A stretch of 64,000 bases of DNA from Pararhizobium capsulatum DSM 1112 (GTDB lineage: Bacteria; Pseudomonadota; Alphaproteobacteria; Rhizobiales; Rhizobiaceae), in contig NZ_JAUSVF010000001.1 of the NCBI RefSeq assembly GCF_030814475.1, positions 3,540,001-3,604,000 of the forward strand, given 5' to 3'. The notes below the pieces were generated by a model. That model was not told the DNA's origin. It did no database searches and was given only the letters and a program-made list of their open reading frames with translations. How positions within the stretch are numbered: position 1 is the first letter of the stretch; each line of letters opens with the position of its first letter. Positions 16,658 to 25,685 of this stretch are shown here, piece after piece. A program made the translations under genes and the position numbers.

Positions 16658-18091
16658 TTACGCCAGCGTGTATGCAGTCTTGACGGTCGTGAAGAATTCA
16701 GCGGCATACTTGCCCTGTTCGCGCGAGCCGAAGGACGATGCCTTGCGGCCGCCGAACGGAACGTGGAAGTCAACGCCTGCTGTCGGCAGGTTGACCATCA
16801 CCATGCCGGCTTCCGAGTTGCGCTTGAAGTGCGTCGCATGCTTGAGGCTCGTCGTCGCGATACCCGCCGACAGGCCGAACGGCGTGTCGTTGGCAACCGA
16901 AAGCGCTTCCTCGTAGTCCTTGACGCGGATGACGGAGGCAACCGGTCCGAAAATCTCTTCGCGACTGATGCGCATCTGGTTGGTGGCTTCGGTAAACAGC
17001 GTCGGCTGCAGGTAGAAACCAGGGTTCTCGCGGGAGATCGTCTCGCCGCCGAAGGCGAGCTTGGCGCCTTCGCGCTTGCCGATCTCGATATAGTCCGTGT
17101 CGGTCGCGAGCTGGCGCTCGTCGACAACCGGGCCGATATGGGTGCCGGCCTTCAGGGCATCGTCCACCACCAGCGTCTTCAGCTTCTCGGTGAGCGCTGC
17201 GACGAACTTGTCGTGGATGCCTTCAGTGACGATCAGGCGCGAGGACGCGGTGCAGCGCTGGCCGGTCGAGAAGAAGCCGGAGTTTGCTGCTGCTTCGACG
17301 GCAACGGTGAGTTCGGCATCATCGAGAACGACCATCGGGTTCTTGCCGCCCATTTCCAATTGGAATTTGCGGTTATGTTCGATCGACGCTGCAGCGACGC
17401 GCTTGCCGGTGCCGGTCGAGCCGGTGAACGTGATGGCAGACAGATCGGCGCTGTCGAGCATGGTCTGACCCACGACCGAACCCTTGCCCATGACAAGGTT
17501 CAGGACGCCCTTCGGCAGACCGGCGCGGTGCAGGATATCGACGATGGCGTGGGCGCAGCCCGGAACCAGTTCGGCCGGCTTGAAGACGACGGTGTTGCCG
17601 TAGCAGAGCGCCGGTGCGATCTTCCAGGCCGGGATGGCAATCGGGAAGTTCCAGGGCGTGATGATGCCAACGACGCCGACGGCTTCGCGGGTGATCTCGA
17701 CGCCGATGTTCGGGCGAACCGACGGCAGAACTTCGCCTGCAAGGCGAAGGGCCTCACCGGCGAAGAAATCGAAGATCTGGCCGGCGCGGATCGTTTCGCC
17801 GATGGCTTCCGGCAGGGTCTTGCCTTCCTCGCGGGCGAGCAGGCGGCCAAGCTCTTCCTTGCGCGCCATGATCTCGTCCGAGGTCTTCTTCAGGATCGCA
17901 TGGCGCTCCAGGATGCCCGAACGCGACCAGGCCGGGAAAGCGGCCTTGGCAGCGGCAATGGCGGTCTTGACGTCATCGGTGGACGCACGGGCAAAAAGCC
18001 CGACGACTTCGTTGGTGTTCGACGGGTTGATGTTTTCAACGCCGTCACCGCCGACCCATTCGCCGGCAATCAGGTTCTGATGAAGTGTCAT
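16658..18091 (-). CDS. 2-Oxoglutarate semialdehyde (2,5-dioxovalerate) dehydrogenase, ALDH family
   Basis: This 477-residue NAD(P)-dependent aldehyde dehydrogenase has the catalytic Cys280 (FFSTGQRCTAS), Glu246 (FQLEMGGKNP) and the ITPWNFP cofactor-binding segment at 144-150. ALDHs of this length with the N-terminal AGEWVGG oxidise 2-oxoglutarate semialdehyde to 2-oxoglutarate, the last step of oxidative pentose and hexuronate breakdown. Position between arabinonate dehydratase (62 nt downstream) and gguC supports that role. Substrate assignment rests on family resemblance and context. Confidence 0.9.
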   Translation of the reverse strand: MTLHQNLIAGEWVGGDGVENINPSNTNEVVGLFARASTDDVKTAIAAAKAAFPAWSRSGILERHAILKKTSDEIMARKEELGRLLAREEGKTLPEAIGETIRAGQIFDFFAGEALRLAGEVLPSVRPNIGVEITREAVGVVGIITPWNFPIAIPAWKIAPALCYGNTVVFKPAELVPGCAHAIVDILHRAGLPKGVLNLVMGKGSVVGQTMLDSADLSAITFTGSTGTGKRVAAASIEHNRKFQLEMGGKNPMVVLDDAELTVAVEAAANSGFFSTGQRCTASSRLIVTEGIHDKFVAALTEKLKTLVVDDALKAGTHIGPVVDERQLATDTDYIEIGKREGAKLAFGGETISRENPGFYLQPTLFTEATNQMRISREEIFGPVASVIRVKDYEEALSVANDTPFGLSAGIATTSLKHATHFKRNSEAGMVMVNLPTAGVDFHVPFGGRKASSFGSREQGKYAAEFFTTVKTAYTLA

Positions 18092-18164
18092 GGGCTTAAG
18101 CCCTCCTTGGTTCTAGCGCGAGCACCGCCACCGCGGTGCATCGCCAGGAAACGAACGGTCAGCC

Positions 18165-19157
18165 TCAGAGCTGCCCGATCACGATCTCGTCTTCGCCGGC
18201 GACCGCCAGCGTGTTGCGCAGCGGCAGACCGAACTCGCCTGCCTCGATTTCAAAGATATCGCCGGCCTGCGTCTTGAAGCCGTCCCCGAAGGACAGCGTC
18301 GCCGTACCGAACATATGGACATGCACATCGCCCGGTTCACGGAAAATGCCGTATTTAAAATGGTGATATTCAAGATTGGCGAAGGTGTGGGACATATTGG
18401 TTTCGCCGGAGAGGAACGGCTTTTCCCAAACGACCTTTCCATCGCGGATGATGCGGGATGCGCCACGGATGTCGGACGGCGCCTCCCCGACGCGGATTTC
18501 CGGGCCAAAGCTTGCCGGGCGCAGCTTGGAATGGGCGAGATAGAGATAGTTCACACGCTCGGTGACGTGATCGGAAAACTCGTTGGCGACGGCAAAGCCG
18601 ATGCGGAATGGAGCGCCCTTGTCGGAGATGACATAGATGCCGGCCATTTCCGGCTCTTCGCCGCCATCTTCGGCAAAAGACGGGGACACGAGTTCGGCGC
18701 CGGGAGCAACCGACTGCGTGCCGTTGCCCTTGTAGAACCACTCCGGCTGAACGCCCTTTTCGCCGGGCTTCGGCTTGCCGCCTTCAAGACCCATCTTGAA
18801 CATCTTCATGGTGTCGGTGGCACCCTCTTCCACCTTGGAGACCGCGGCGTGCATGGCATCGCGCGTCGAGGCGGAACCGAGATGGGTAAGGCCGGTGCCC
18901 GTCAGATGGAGATGGGCCGGATCGGCATGGGTAATCGGGGGCAGGAACAGGCCCTTGGCATAGGCATCCTGCAGGTCGACGACATCGCCAAGACCCTTTT
19001 CATCCACAACAGCCTTCAGGCTCTTGCCGGAATTGGCCGCTTCCATCGCAAGCGCATGGACGCTTGCCGCACCCTTGACTACACGCGCCTCGCCGCCGGC
19101 GTCGCGCACCGCAACCGTGATGGAACCGTCAGCGTTCTTGACCTGGGAAATCAGCAC
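18165..19157 (-). CDS. gguC: GguC / AraD1-family protein (FAH superfamily)
   Basis: This 330-residue protein of the fumarylacetoacetate hydrolase superfamily corresponds to GguC of the Agrobacterium chvE-gguABC locus. Members are also called AraD1 and are considered dehydratases of L-2-keto-3-deoxyarabonate, giving 2-oxoglutarate semialdehyde. The metal-binding region EPEMAGIYVISD (two Glu and a following Asp) and the HVTERVNYLYLAHSK segment fit the FAH fold. It sits between the permease gene gguB and the semialdehyde dehydrogenase gene, matching its pathway position. Dehydratase activity is inferred from family and context. Confidence 0.9.
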   Translation of the reverse strand: MLISQVKNADGSITVAVRDAGGEARVVKGAASVHALAMEAANSGKSLKAVVDEKGLGDVVDLQDAYAKGLFLPPITHADPAHLHLTGTGLTHLGSASTRDAMHAAVSKVEEGATDTMKMFKMGLEGGKPKPGEKGVQPEWFYKGNGTQSVAPGAELVSPSFAEDGGEEPEMAGIYVISDKGAPFRIGFAVANEFSDHVTERVNYLYLAHSKLRPASFGPEIRVGEAPSDIRGASRIIRDGKVVWEKPFLSGETNMSHTFANLEYHHFKYGIFREPGDVHVHMFGTATLSFGDGFKTQAGDIFEIEAGEFGLPLRNTLAVAGEDEIVIGQL

Positions 19158-19363
19158 AATTCTGTCCTCTTCTACAATGTCGGATTTCCGGGCGGCAACC
19201 TTGGCCGGCAGGCGGAATATCCAGGGGAGGGCTTAAGCCCTCTCAATCCGGCGAACAGGTCGCCGCGTTCAGGGCATTCTGATGGACGTACATCCGATTG
19301 ATGAAGGCACGCCAAGTCACATGGCCTGCGCGGCCGAAACCGCACAGGCAGGAGTGTCGGGCC

Positions 19364-20563
19364 TCAGCCCTTGTTCTTGTTGTAGACGTCGAAGAACACG
19401 GCGGCGAGCAGAACAAGACCCTTGACGAGCTGCTGGTAGTCGATACCGAGACCCATGATCGACATGCCGTTGTTCATGACACCCATGATGAACGCGCCGA
19501 TGACCGCACCGGTGATTTTGCCAACGCCGCCGGAAGCCGAAGCACCGCCAATGAAGCAGGCCGCGATGACGTCCAGTTCGAAGCCGACGCCCGCCTTCGG
19601 GGTTGCCGAGTTCAGACGTGCAGCAATGATCATGCCGGCGAGAGCGGCAAGCACGCCCATGTTGACGAACGTGTAGAAGGTCAGGCGCTCGGTGTTGATA
19701 CCCGAAAGCTTTGCGGCCTTCTCATTACCGCCCATCGCGTAGATGCGGCGACCGATCGTCGAGCGCGTGGTGACGAACGTATAGAGCGCGATCAGGAGCC
19801 CCATCACGACCAGGACGTTCGGAAAGCCCTTATAGGTCGAGAGCTGAAAGCCAAGGAAAATGGCAACGATCGCAATGATGGCCATCTGCGCCGCGAAGAA
19901 CGCGAAGGGCTCGTTTTCCGTGCCGTGCTTGTCGTTTTCCTTGCGGTTCTTCAGGCCGTAGTAGATCGCCAGCACGACCAGCGCAACGACGACGACCAGC
20001 GCAGCGAAGTTGGTGATCGTACCCGGCACCGGATTGACGAAATAGAGGAAGTCCGGGACGAAGCCGGTCGACAGCGACTGGAAGTCCTTGGGGAACGGAC
20101 CGATCGGGCGGTTCTGCAAGATCAGGTAGGTGAGGCCGCGGAAGACGAGCATGCCAGCAAGCGTCACGATGAAGGCCGGGATTTTCTGATAGGCGACCCA
20201 GTAACCCTGGGCAGCGCCGACCATACCGCCGAAAACCAGGCAGATCGGCACGACGATCGAGAAATGGATGCCCCATTTGACCAGCATGATGGCCGACAGG
20301 CCGCCGGTGAAGGCAACGATCGAACCCACCGACAGGTCGATATGACCGGCAACGATGATCAGCAACATGCCCAGCGCCATGATGACGATGAAGGAGTTCT
20401 GCAGGATCAGGTTGGTGATGTTGACGGGCCGGAACAGAACACCGCCGGTCACGGCCTGGAAGAAGACCATGATGACGACAAGCGCGACCAGGAGGCCGTA
20501 TTCGCGAATGTTGGCTCGCAGGTAGTCGCCGACGGACTGAGTGGTTTTGGTTTCGGTGACCAT
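19364..20563 (-). CDS. gguB: Sugar ABC transporter permease GguB
   Basis: This 399-residue polytopic permease belongs to the CUT2 (BPD_transp_2) family. Landmarks are NITNLILQNSFIVIMALGMLLIIVAGHIDLSVGS near the N-terminus and the cytoplasmic loop YAMGGNEKAAKLSGI that contacts the ATPase. With ChvE and GguA it imports monosaccharides such as L-arabinose, galactose and glucose. Its start codon overlaps the gguA stop (TAATG), so translation is coupled. In Agrobacterium the same gene order is gbpR, chvE, gguA, gguB, gguC. Confidence 0.95.
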   Translation of the reverse strand: MVTETKTTQSVGDYLRANIREYGLLVALVVIMVFFQAVTGGVLFRPVNITNLILQNSFIVIMALGMLLIIVAGHIDLSVGSIVAFTGGLSAIMLVKWGIHFSIVVPICLVFGGMVGAAQGYWVAYQKIPAFIVTLAGMLVFRGLTYLILQNRPIGPFPKDFQSLSTGFVPDFLYFVNPVPGTITNFAALVVVVALVVLAIYYGLKNRKENDKHGTENEPFAFFAAQMAIIAIVAIFLGFQLSTYKGFPNVLVVMGLLIALYTFVTTRSTIGRRIYAMGGNEKAAKLSGINTERLTFYTFVNMGVLAALAGMIIAARLNSATPKAGVGFELDVIAACFIGGASASGGVGKITGAVIGAFIMGVMNNGMSIMGLGIDYQQLVKGLVLLAAVFFDVYNKNKG

Positions 20564-22098
20564 TAGTGTTTCTCCCCGGAACGCATGATGGCGCGCATGA
20601 TAGACTCCTGGCTGGCTTCAGCCTTGGAAAGCTCGGCCACGATGCGTCCCTCGTTCATGACGTAGATGCGGTCGCAGGTTCCGAGAAGTTCGGGCATCTC
20701 CGACGAGATCATGAGAATGCCTTTGCCCTCTGCGGCAAGCTGGTTGATGATGGTGTAGATTTCATATTTCGCACCGACGTCGATACCACGCGTCGGCTCG
20801 TCGAGGATCAGGACCTCGGGATTGGTGAACAGCCACTTGGACAGGACGACCTTCTGCTGGTTGCCGCCCGAAAGGTTGACCGCTTCCTGATAGATGGAGT
20901 GGGAACGGATGCGCAACTTCTGACGGTAGTCGGAAGCGACCCTGCGCTCCTCATGATCGTTGATCACGCCAGCGGACGACACGGCTTCGAGGTTCGAAAG
21001 CGTCGTGTTGTGCATGATGTTGTCGATCAGCACGAGGCCGAGATGCTTGCGGTCTTCCGTCACGTATGCGAGACCTGCATCAATCGCCTTCGGAATGGTA
21101 CTGACATCCACGGACTTGCCACGCATTGCGACATCGCCGGTGATCTTGTGGCCCCAGGCCTTGCCGAAGATGCTCATGGCGGTTTCGGTGCGCCCGGCGC
21201 CCATCAGGCCAGCAATGCCGACAACTTCGCCCGACCGGACGTTAAAGTTGATATCGTGCAGGAATTGGCGGTCGCGGTGCTGCTGGTGGAAGACATTCCA
21301 GTTCTTCACCTCGAGCAGCGTCTCGCCGATCTTGGGCTCGCGCGGCGGGTAGCGGTCTTCCATATCGCGACCGACCATGCCCTTGATGATACGGTCTTCG
21401 CTGATGTCTTCATTGTGACAGTCGAGCGTTTCGACCGTGCCGCCATCGCGCAGGATAGTGATCTTGTCGGCAACCTTTTTGATCTCGTTCAGCTTGTGGG
21501 AGATGATGATCGAGGTCATGCCCTGCTTGCGGAATTCCATCAACAGCTTCAGGAGCGCGTCGGAATCCGTTTCGTTGAGCGAAGCAGTCGGCTCGTCGAG
21601 AATGAGAAGACGAACCTTCTTTGAAAGCGCCTTGGCGATTTCGACCAGCTGCTGCTTGCCGACGCCGATATCCGTAATCAGGGTCGGCGGCGTTTCCTTC
21701 AGGCCAACCTTCTTGAGGAGTTCCTGCGTGCGTGCAAAGGTCTCTTTCCAGTTGATGACACCGTTTGTCGCGATCTCGTTACCGAGGAAAATATTTTCCG
21801 CGATCGAGAGCAGCGGAACAAGCGCAAGTTCCTGGTGAATGATGATAATGCCGATGTGTTCGCTGTCGGAGATCGTGCTGAACTGGCGAAGCTCGCCGTC
21901 ATAATGGATCTCACCTTCGTAGGTGCCGGCGGGATACACGCCGCTCAACACCTTCATCAGCGTCGATTTGCCGGCGCCATTTTCGCCGACAAGTGCGTGG
22001 ATTTCACCTTCGCGGACCTTGAAGCTGACATTGTCCAGAGCTTTGACGCCCGGAAACGTCTTTGTAATGCTCCGCATTTCGAGAATGATATTGTCCAT
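20563..22098 (-). CDS. gguA: Sugar ABC transporter ATP-binding protein GguA
   Basis: This 511-residue protein has two fused ABC domains, as usual for CUT2 sugar importers. The first has Walker [10 protein letters not shown] near residue 39 and Walker [12 protein letters not shown]. The second has a degenerate Walker A (GLMGAGRTE) but a clear signature LSGGNQQKV and Walker [13 protein letters not shown]. It powers uptake through GguB of sugars delivered by ChvE. It lies between chvE (122 nt upstream) and gguB (overlapping). Confidence 0.95.
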   Translation of the reverse strand: MDNIILEMRSITKTFPGVKALDNVSFKVREGEIHALVGENGAGKSTLMKVLSGVYPAGTYEGEIHYDGELRQFSTISDSEHIGIIIIHQELALVPLLSIAENIFLGNEIATNGVINWKETFARTQELLKKVGLKETPPTLITDIGVGKQQLVEIAKALSKKVRLLILDEPTASLNETDSDALLKLLMEFRKQGMTSIIISHKLNEIKKVADKITILRDGGTVETLDCHNEDISEDRIIKGMVGRDMEDRYPPREPKIGETLLEVKNWNVFHQQHRDRQFLHDINFNVRSGEVVGIAGLMGAGRTETAMSIFGKAWGHKITGDVAMRGKSVDVSTIPKAIDAGLAYVTEDRKHLGLVLIDNIMHNTTLSNLEAVSSAGVINDHEERRVASDYRQKLRIRSHSIYQEAVNLSGGNQQKVVLSKWLFTNPEVLILDEPTRGIDVGAKYEIYTIINQLAAEGKGILMISSEMPELLGTCDRIYVMNEGRIVAELSKAEASQESIMRAIMRSGEKH

Positions 22099-22178
22099 GT
22101 TCAGGCATTCCAGCGGTGGTCTTTGTAGGATGATGAGGCCAGACCGACCGTAAGTGCAAGCTCCCTCATCACGAGAAA

Positions 22179-22202
22179 GGGTCCGCGATGTCTCGCGGAC
22201 CC
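22179..22202 (-). terminator. Stem-loop between chvE and gguA
   Basis: A perfect 10-bp stem (GGGTCCGCGA with its complement, 4-nt loop) lies just after the chvE stop codon and is followed on the minus strand by TTTCTC. The weak T-tract suggests partial termination or 3'-end protection, giving more chvE than gguA transcript. Confidence 0.75.
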
Positions 22203-22220
22203 CGATGGGATTGGAAGAGA

Positions 22221-23291
22221 TCAGTTGTTGATCTGGTCTTCCGTGTAGTAACCGGCGCCGACCAGGATGTCCTTGGCGTTGGACTTGTCAACAGCAACCG
22301 GCTTCAGGAGGTAGGACGGGATGACCTTGACGCCGTTGTCGTAGGTCTTCGTGTCGTTAACTTCTGGCTCCTTGCCACCAATGATGGCGTCCGTCATGGT
22401 GACGGCAACCTTGGCCAGCTCGCGGGTGTCCTTGAAGACGGTCGAGTACTGTTCGTCAGCCAGGATCGACTTGACGGACGGCAGTTCTGCGTCCTGACCG
22501 GAAACAACCGGGATCTTGAGGTCGCCCGAGCCGTAGCCAACGCCCTTGAGGGCGGACAGGATACCGATGGAAAGACCATCGTAAGGCGACAGAACGCCGT
22601 TAACCTGTGCGTCCGTGTAGGTCGAGGAGAGAAGGTTTTCCATGCGGGCCTGAGCAACCGCACCATCCCAACGCAGCGTACCGACCTGATCCATGCCCTG
22701 CTGGCCGGACTTGATCACGATGTCACCGCTGTCGATGAGCGGCTTGAGAACCGACATTGCGCCGTCGTAGAAGAAGAAGGCGTTGTTGTCGTCCGGCGAA
22801 CCGCCGAAGAGTTCAACGTTCCACGGCTTCACGCCAGCGAAGTTCTTCTTCAGGCCGTCAACGAGGCTGGTTGCCTGCAGAACGCCGACCTGGAAGTTGT
22901 CGAAGGTGGCGTAGTAGTCAACATTGCCCGAATCGCGGATCAGACGGTCGTAAGCGATGACCTTGACGCCGGCTTCATGAGCCTTGGCCAGGATGTCGGA
23001 GAGCGTCGTGCCGTCGATGGCGCCGATGATGAGAACCTTGGCACCCTTGGTGACCATGTTTTCGATCTGGGCGAGCTGGTTCGGAATGTCGTCGTCAGCA
23101 AACTGCAGGTCCGGCGTGTAGCCGGCTTCCGTGAACAGCTTTTCCATGGTCTCGCCATCGGAAATCCAGCGCGTCGAGGTCTTGGTCGGCATCGAAATAC
23201 CAACGACACCCTTGTCCTGGGCCAGCGCCGGCATCGCGAAGGACGCGACGCTGAGCGCAGCAGCCGCGAGAAGCGAAGTAATCAATTTCAT
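22221..23291 (-). CDS. chvE: Periplasmic sugar-binding protein ChvE
   Basis: This 356-residue substrate-binding protein has a Sec signal peptide (cleavage after ALAQ, residue 24-25). The mature start [20 protein letters not shown] and the [16 protein letters not shown] region are characteristic of ChvE. It binds L-arabinose, galactose, glucose and related sugars in the periplasm and hands them to GguAB. In Agrobacterium tumefaciens it also stimulates the VirA sensor in response to plant sugars. GbpR is encoded divergently upstream. Whether it has the virulence role here depends on the presence of a vir region, which the window does not show. Confidence 0.95.
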   Translation of the reverse strand: MKLITSLLAAAALSVASFAMPALAQDKGVVGISMPTKTSTRWISDGETMEKLFTEAGYTPDLQFADDDIPNQLAQIENMVTKGAKVLIIGAIDGTTLSDILAKAHEAGVKVIAYDRLIRDSGNVDYYATFDNFQVGVLQATSLVDGLKKNFAGVKPWNVELFGGSPDDNNAFFFYDGAMSVLKPLIDSGDIVIKSGQQGMDQVGTLRWDGAVAQARMENLLSSTYTDAQVNGVLSPYDGLSIGILSALKGVGYGSGDLKIPVVSGQDAELPSVKSILADEQYSTVFKDTRELAKVAVTMTDAIIGGKEPEVNDTKTYDNGVKVIPSYLLKPVAVDKSNAKDILVGAGYYTEDQINN

Positions 23292-23502
23292 ATGTCTCTC
23301 CCTGAGTGTTAACGCAGACCACCCCTCGGGGTCGGTCTGATATGTGCAGCGCTGGCGTATCCGAGGGTGAAGCCCTCGGTGGAGACCTTAAGGATGAAAG
23401 AAAGCCCTCCCAGGCCTTACACTCTCCCGCTGCGCTGGCGCACATGGCGGCAAACTGGAATCATTCAACATAACTGTCAAATACAATATTCTGGTGCCTG
23501 CA

Positions 23503-23518
23503 TATCATTTTCGATATA
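23503..23518. promoter_or_regulatory. Candidate GbpR operator in the gbpR-chvE divergent region
   Basis: The 16-bp palindrome ATATC-N6-GATAT contains a T-N11-A motif, the usual LysR-family recognition pattern. It lies 56 nt before the gbpR start and about 210 nt before chvE, in a 282-nt divergent intergenic region that holds no gene. Confidence 0.5.
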
Positions 23519-23573
23519 GTAAACGACAACAGTGTGATTTTTGGCCGTATTGAATGGCATTCTCGGAGGATTC

Positions 23574-24551
23574 ATGGACGAGCAAACCAACGCGATATCC
23601 GTGCCTGTGGATTATTCGGAGAAGGGTATTCTCCGTTCAGGCCTGAAAATGAATCACCTGCAGCTGATTCTCGCAATTGAGGACCACAAGCAGATCAGTG
23701 CCGCGGCCGATGCACTCAATATTTCGCAGCCTGCAGCCTCGCGCCTGTTGGGTGAGATCGAGGCGATCCTCAAGGTGCCTCTTTGTGCCCGTGTCGCTCG
23801 CGGAGTCGAATTGACCCAGTACGGCGAGACGCTCGCGCGACGCGCACGCACCATCTTCCTGGAACTACGGGAAACCGCCCGTGAAATCAGCGAATTGAAG
23901 ACCGGAAGCGGCGGCTCGGTCTCGATCGGTTCCGTCACCGGTCCTGCATTGCATCTCGCCGTGCCGGCGATCCGTCAGGTCTCCACCGCCTATCCCGGCA
24001 TCGAGATAGACCTGCAAATCGAAAACAGCACTGTGCTTGTCCGGGAATTGCTCGCGGCGCGACACGATTTCGTGCTTGGCCGCATTCCTGATGACCAGAA
24101 CCGACGACTCTTCAACTTTGCTGAAATCGGTATGGAAAACGTCTGCCTGATCGTGCGCGAAGGTCATCCGCTTCTGGAAAAATCCATCGTCTCGCCGTCG
24201 GATCTGCCTCTCTATGATTGGGTATTCCAGCCGCCTGGCACGCTCTTGCGGCGTGCCGTGGAAGATAGTTTCCTTTCAGAAGGTATTCCTTTTCCGGCAA
24301 CGATCATCAACACGTCATCCACCATCCTGACCGTGGCGATCGTCTGCAACACCAATGCGATCGCAGCCGTAGCACGCGACGTCGCGACATTGATTTCAGA
24401 CAATGGCACCGCGTCCGGTGCAATCCGCATTCTGCCAGCCGATTTCCATGTCACGATACGGCCCTACGGCCTCATAACCGCCCGTGGGCGCGATCTGCCC
24501 CCAAGCGCCCGCTTGCTTTACGACCTCATCCTCAAGCAAAGCACCGCGTGA
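23574..24551 (+). CDS. gbpR: LysR-family regulator GbpR
   Basis: This 325-residue LysR-type regulator has an N-terminal winged helix-turn-helix (MNHLQLILAIEDHKQISAAADALNISQPAASRLL, residues 23-56) and an effector-binding domain beginning around residue 110. Position and orientation, divergent from chvE, match GbpR (galactose-binding protein regulator) of Agrobacterium, which activates chvE in the presence of arabinose, fucose or galactose. The ATG at 23574 follows GGAGGA directly. A candidate binding palindrome lies 56 nt upstream. Confidence 0.92.
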   Translation: MDEQTNAISVPVDYSEKGILRSGLKMNHLQLILAIEDHKQISAAADALNISQPAASRLLGEIEAILKVPLCARVARGVELTQYGETLARRARTIFLELRETAREISELKTGSGGSVSIGSVTGPALHLAVPAIRQVSTAYPGIEIDLQIENSTVLVRELLAARHDFVLGRIPDDQNRRLFNFAEIGMENVCLIVREGHPLLEKSIVSPSDLPLYDWVFQPPGTLLRRAVEDSFLSEGIPFPATIINTSSTILTVAIVCNTNAIAAVARDVATLISDNGTASGAIRILPADFHVTIRPYGLITARGRDLPPSARLLYDLILKQSTA

Positions 24552-24629
24552 TCAGCCTCGCATAATACTCTTATGTCTATAGGCATGACGTGATGATGCT
24601 CGCTGAGTTTAACCGTCTGCGGAGGCTTG

Positions 24630-25097
24630 ATGTTCGGGATGTCTGTTTTCCAGTCCGTGCTGGAACGATTTAAGGCCGAGGAAAACGAGGCCACGACGGA
24701 GGATGAGACTCCTTCCGTCGTGAGCAGCGGCATTTCCGCGCCCTTCGTCGGCACCCTTACCGCCGCCGGCAATTTCGGCACGGTTGTGGCACATCACGCC
24801 TATCTCGAAAATGCTGGCGAAGAGATGCTTCAACCTCCTAAGCCAAAGCCGAAACCGGTGATTCCGGATCACCTGCGGCGCACCAACCCGGACATGATCG
24901 CAGCGGACCTGGGCCTCGGCGATAACGAGACAACCTTGTCGCTGACCGAAAAACGCCGCCGTTTCGCAGCCGAAAACCACCCCGACAGATATCCGCTGGA
25001 CTTTCGTGCCCATGCGACGCTGCGCATGAAGGTTGCCAACATGCTGATCGACGAGGCATTGAGGCGGCTGAAGATCATGGCGCCCAAAGGTGCCTGA
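24630..25097 (+). CDS. J-domain-like protein
   Basis: This 155-residue protein has a disordered acidic N-terminus, a Pro/Lys linker (QPPKPKPKPVIP, residues 69-79) and a C-terminal J-like helix pair with the invariant HPD tripeptide at residues 117-119 (FAAENHPDRYPLDF). J-domains stimulate the ATPase of DnaK-type chaperones. A GGAGG ribosome-binding site precedes the ATG at 24630; another in-frame ATG is three codons later. It is not linked to dnaK. The client or partner is unknown. Confidence 0.8.
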   Translation: MFGMSVFQSVLERFKAEENEATTEDETPSVVSSGISAPFVGTLTAAGNFGTVVAHHAYLENAGEEMLQPPKPKPKPVIPDHLRRTNPDMIAADLGLGDNETTLSLTEKRRRFAAENHPDRYPLDFRAHATLRMKVANMLIDEALRRLKIMAPKGA

Positions 25098-25109
25098 CAA
25101 CGGTCAGGC
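25092..25109. terminator. Hairpin overlapping both stop codons of convergent genes
   Basis: GCCTGAC (25092-25098) and GTCAGGC (25103-25109) form a perfect 7-bp stem with a tetraloop. It includes the stop codons of the J-domain gene and of the convergent DUF3329-like gene. There is no clear T-run, so terminator function is uncertain. Confidence 0.5.
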
Positions 25110-25349
25110 CGCGTCGTCTCCCGCAGGCTTCTCTTCCGGCGCAACCACGTCCTCGGTTTTGTCTTTCGGGTTGTAGAAGATCAGCAGCGCGCAGGCCGCA
25201 TAGGCTCCAACTGCCAGGAAGATGAAGCCCCAGGTGGTGGCACCGTTGTAAAATTCGACGCCCGTCCAACCAGCACAGAACAGCACGATCAGCACGCGAA
25301 TCCAGAGTGGCCGGTAAAACGGATGATCCACATCGATGAATTTGAACAT
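25104..25349 (-). CDS. Small membrane protein, DUF3329-like
   Basis: This 81-residue protein begins MFKFIDVDHPFYRPLWIRV, followed by two hydrophobic helices (about residues 17-35 and 41-59) and an acidic C-terminal tail. The DHPFxxPLWxR start is typical of DUF3329 proteins of Rhizobiales. The ATG at 25349 is preceded by GGAGGA. It is convergent with the J-domain gene and shares a hairpin with it. No function is known. Confidence 0.75.
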   Translation of the reverse strand: MFKFIDVDHPFYRPLWIRVLIVLFCAGWTGVEFYNGATTWGFIFLAVGAYAACALLIFYNPKDKTEDVVAPEEKPAGDDAA

Positions 25350-25685
25350 GCTGCTGTTCCTCCGGCCTTGACGTTCGCTTGCGAGCATGGCGCCTTGCCG
25401 ACCCATGCCCCTTCAAGCCTTATGGGGATATTTGCCACGACTGCAAGAGGACTATCCGCGGCGGCTTGACGGATGACGCAAAAACGGAATAAATATTCCG
25501 AAATATGAAATCATTGTCGTTTCATTCCGAATTGGAGGATGAAGGGTGAAACGAGACCACGGGAGAGAACCGGCAGGCGTCATCAGATGCCCCTCCTTTT
25601 TTGAACACGCATCTGTCGCCCGCGCCGCCGCGAGCGCGAACCCGCCCCTTCGCGGCATGCTGCCGCATTTATGAAAGAGACGAAC
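25350..25685. other. 336-nt divergent intergenic region upstream of iolG
   Basis: No gene is visible. It carries the DUF3329 ribosome-binding site at one end and, near the middle, the predicted iolG promoter with its operator. A 185-nt leader separates the expected start site from iolG. Confidence 0.6.
25466..25499 (+). promoter_or_regulatory. Predicted iolG promoter with IolR-type operator
   Basis: TTGACG (25466-25471) is followed after 17-18 nt by ATAAAT/TAAATA (25489-25495), a credible housekeeping promoter. Overlapping the -10 is GGAA-N6-TTCC (25486-25499), the conserved motif of inositol-catabolism promoters in alphaproteobacteria recognised by the RpiR-type regulator IolR. Confidence 0.65.

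Noticed and set aside
16763..18277. A 504-codon open frame on the plus strand
   Set aside because: It is antisense to the aldehyde dehydrogenase gene, which has all catalytic motifs.
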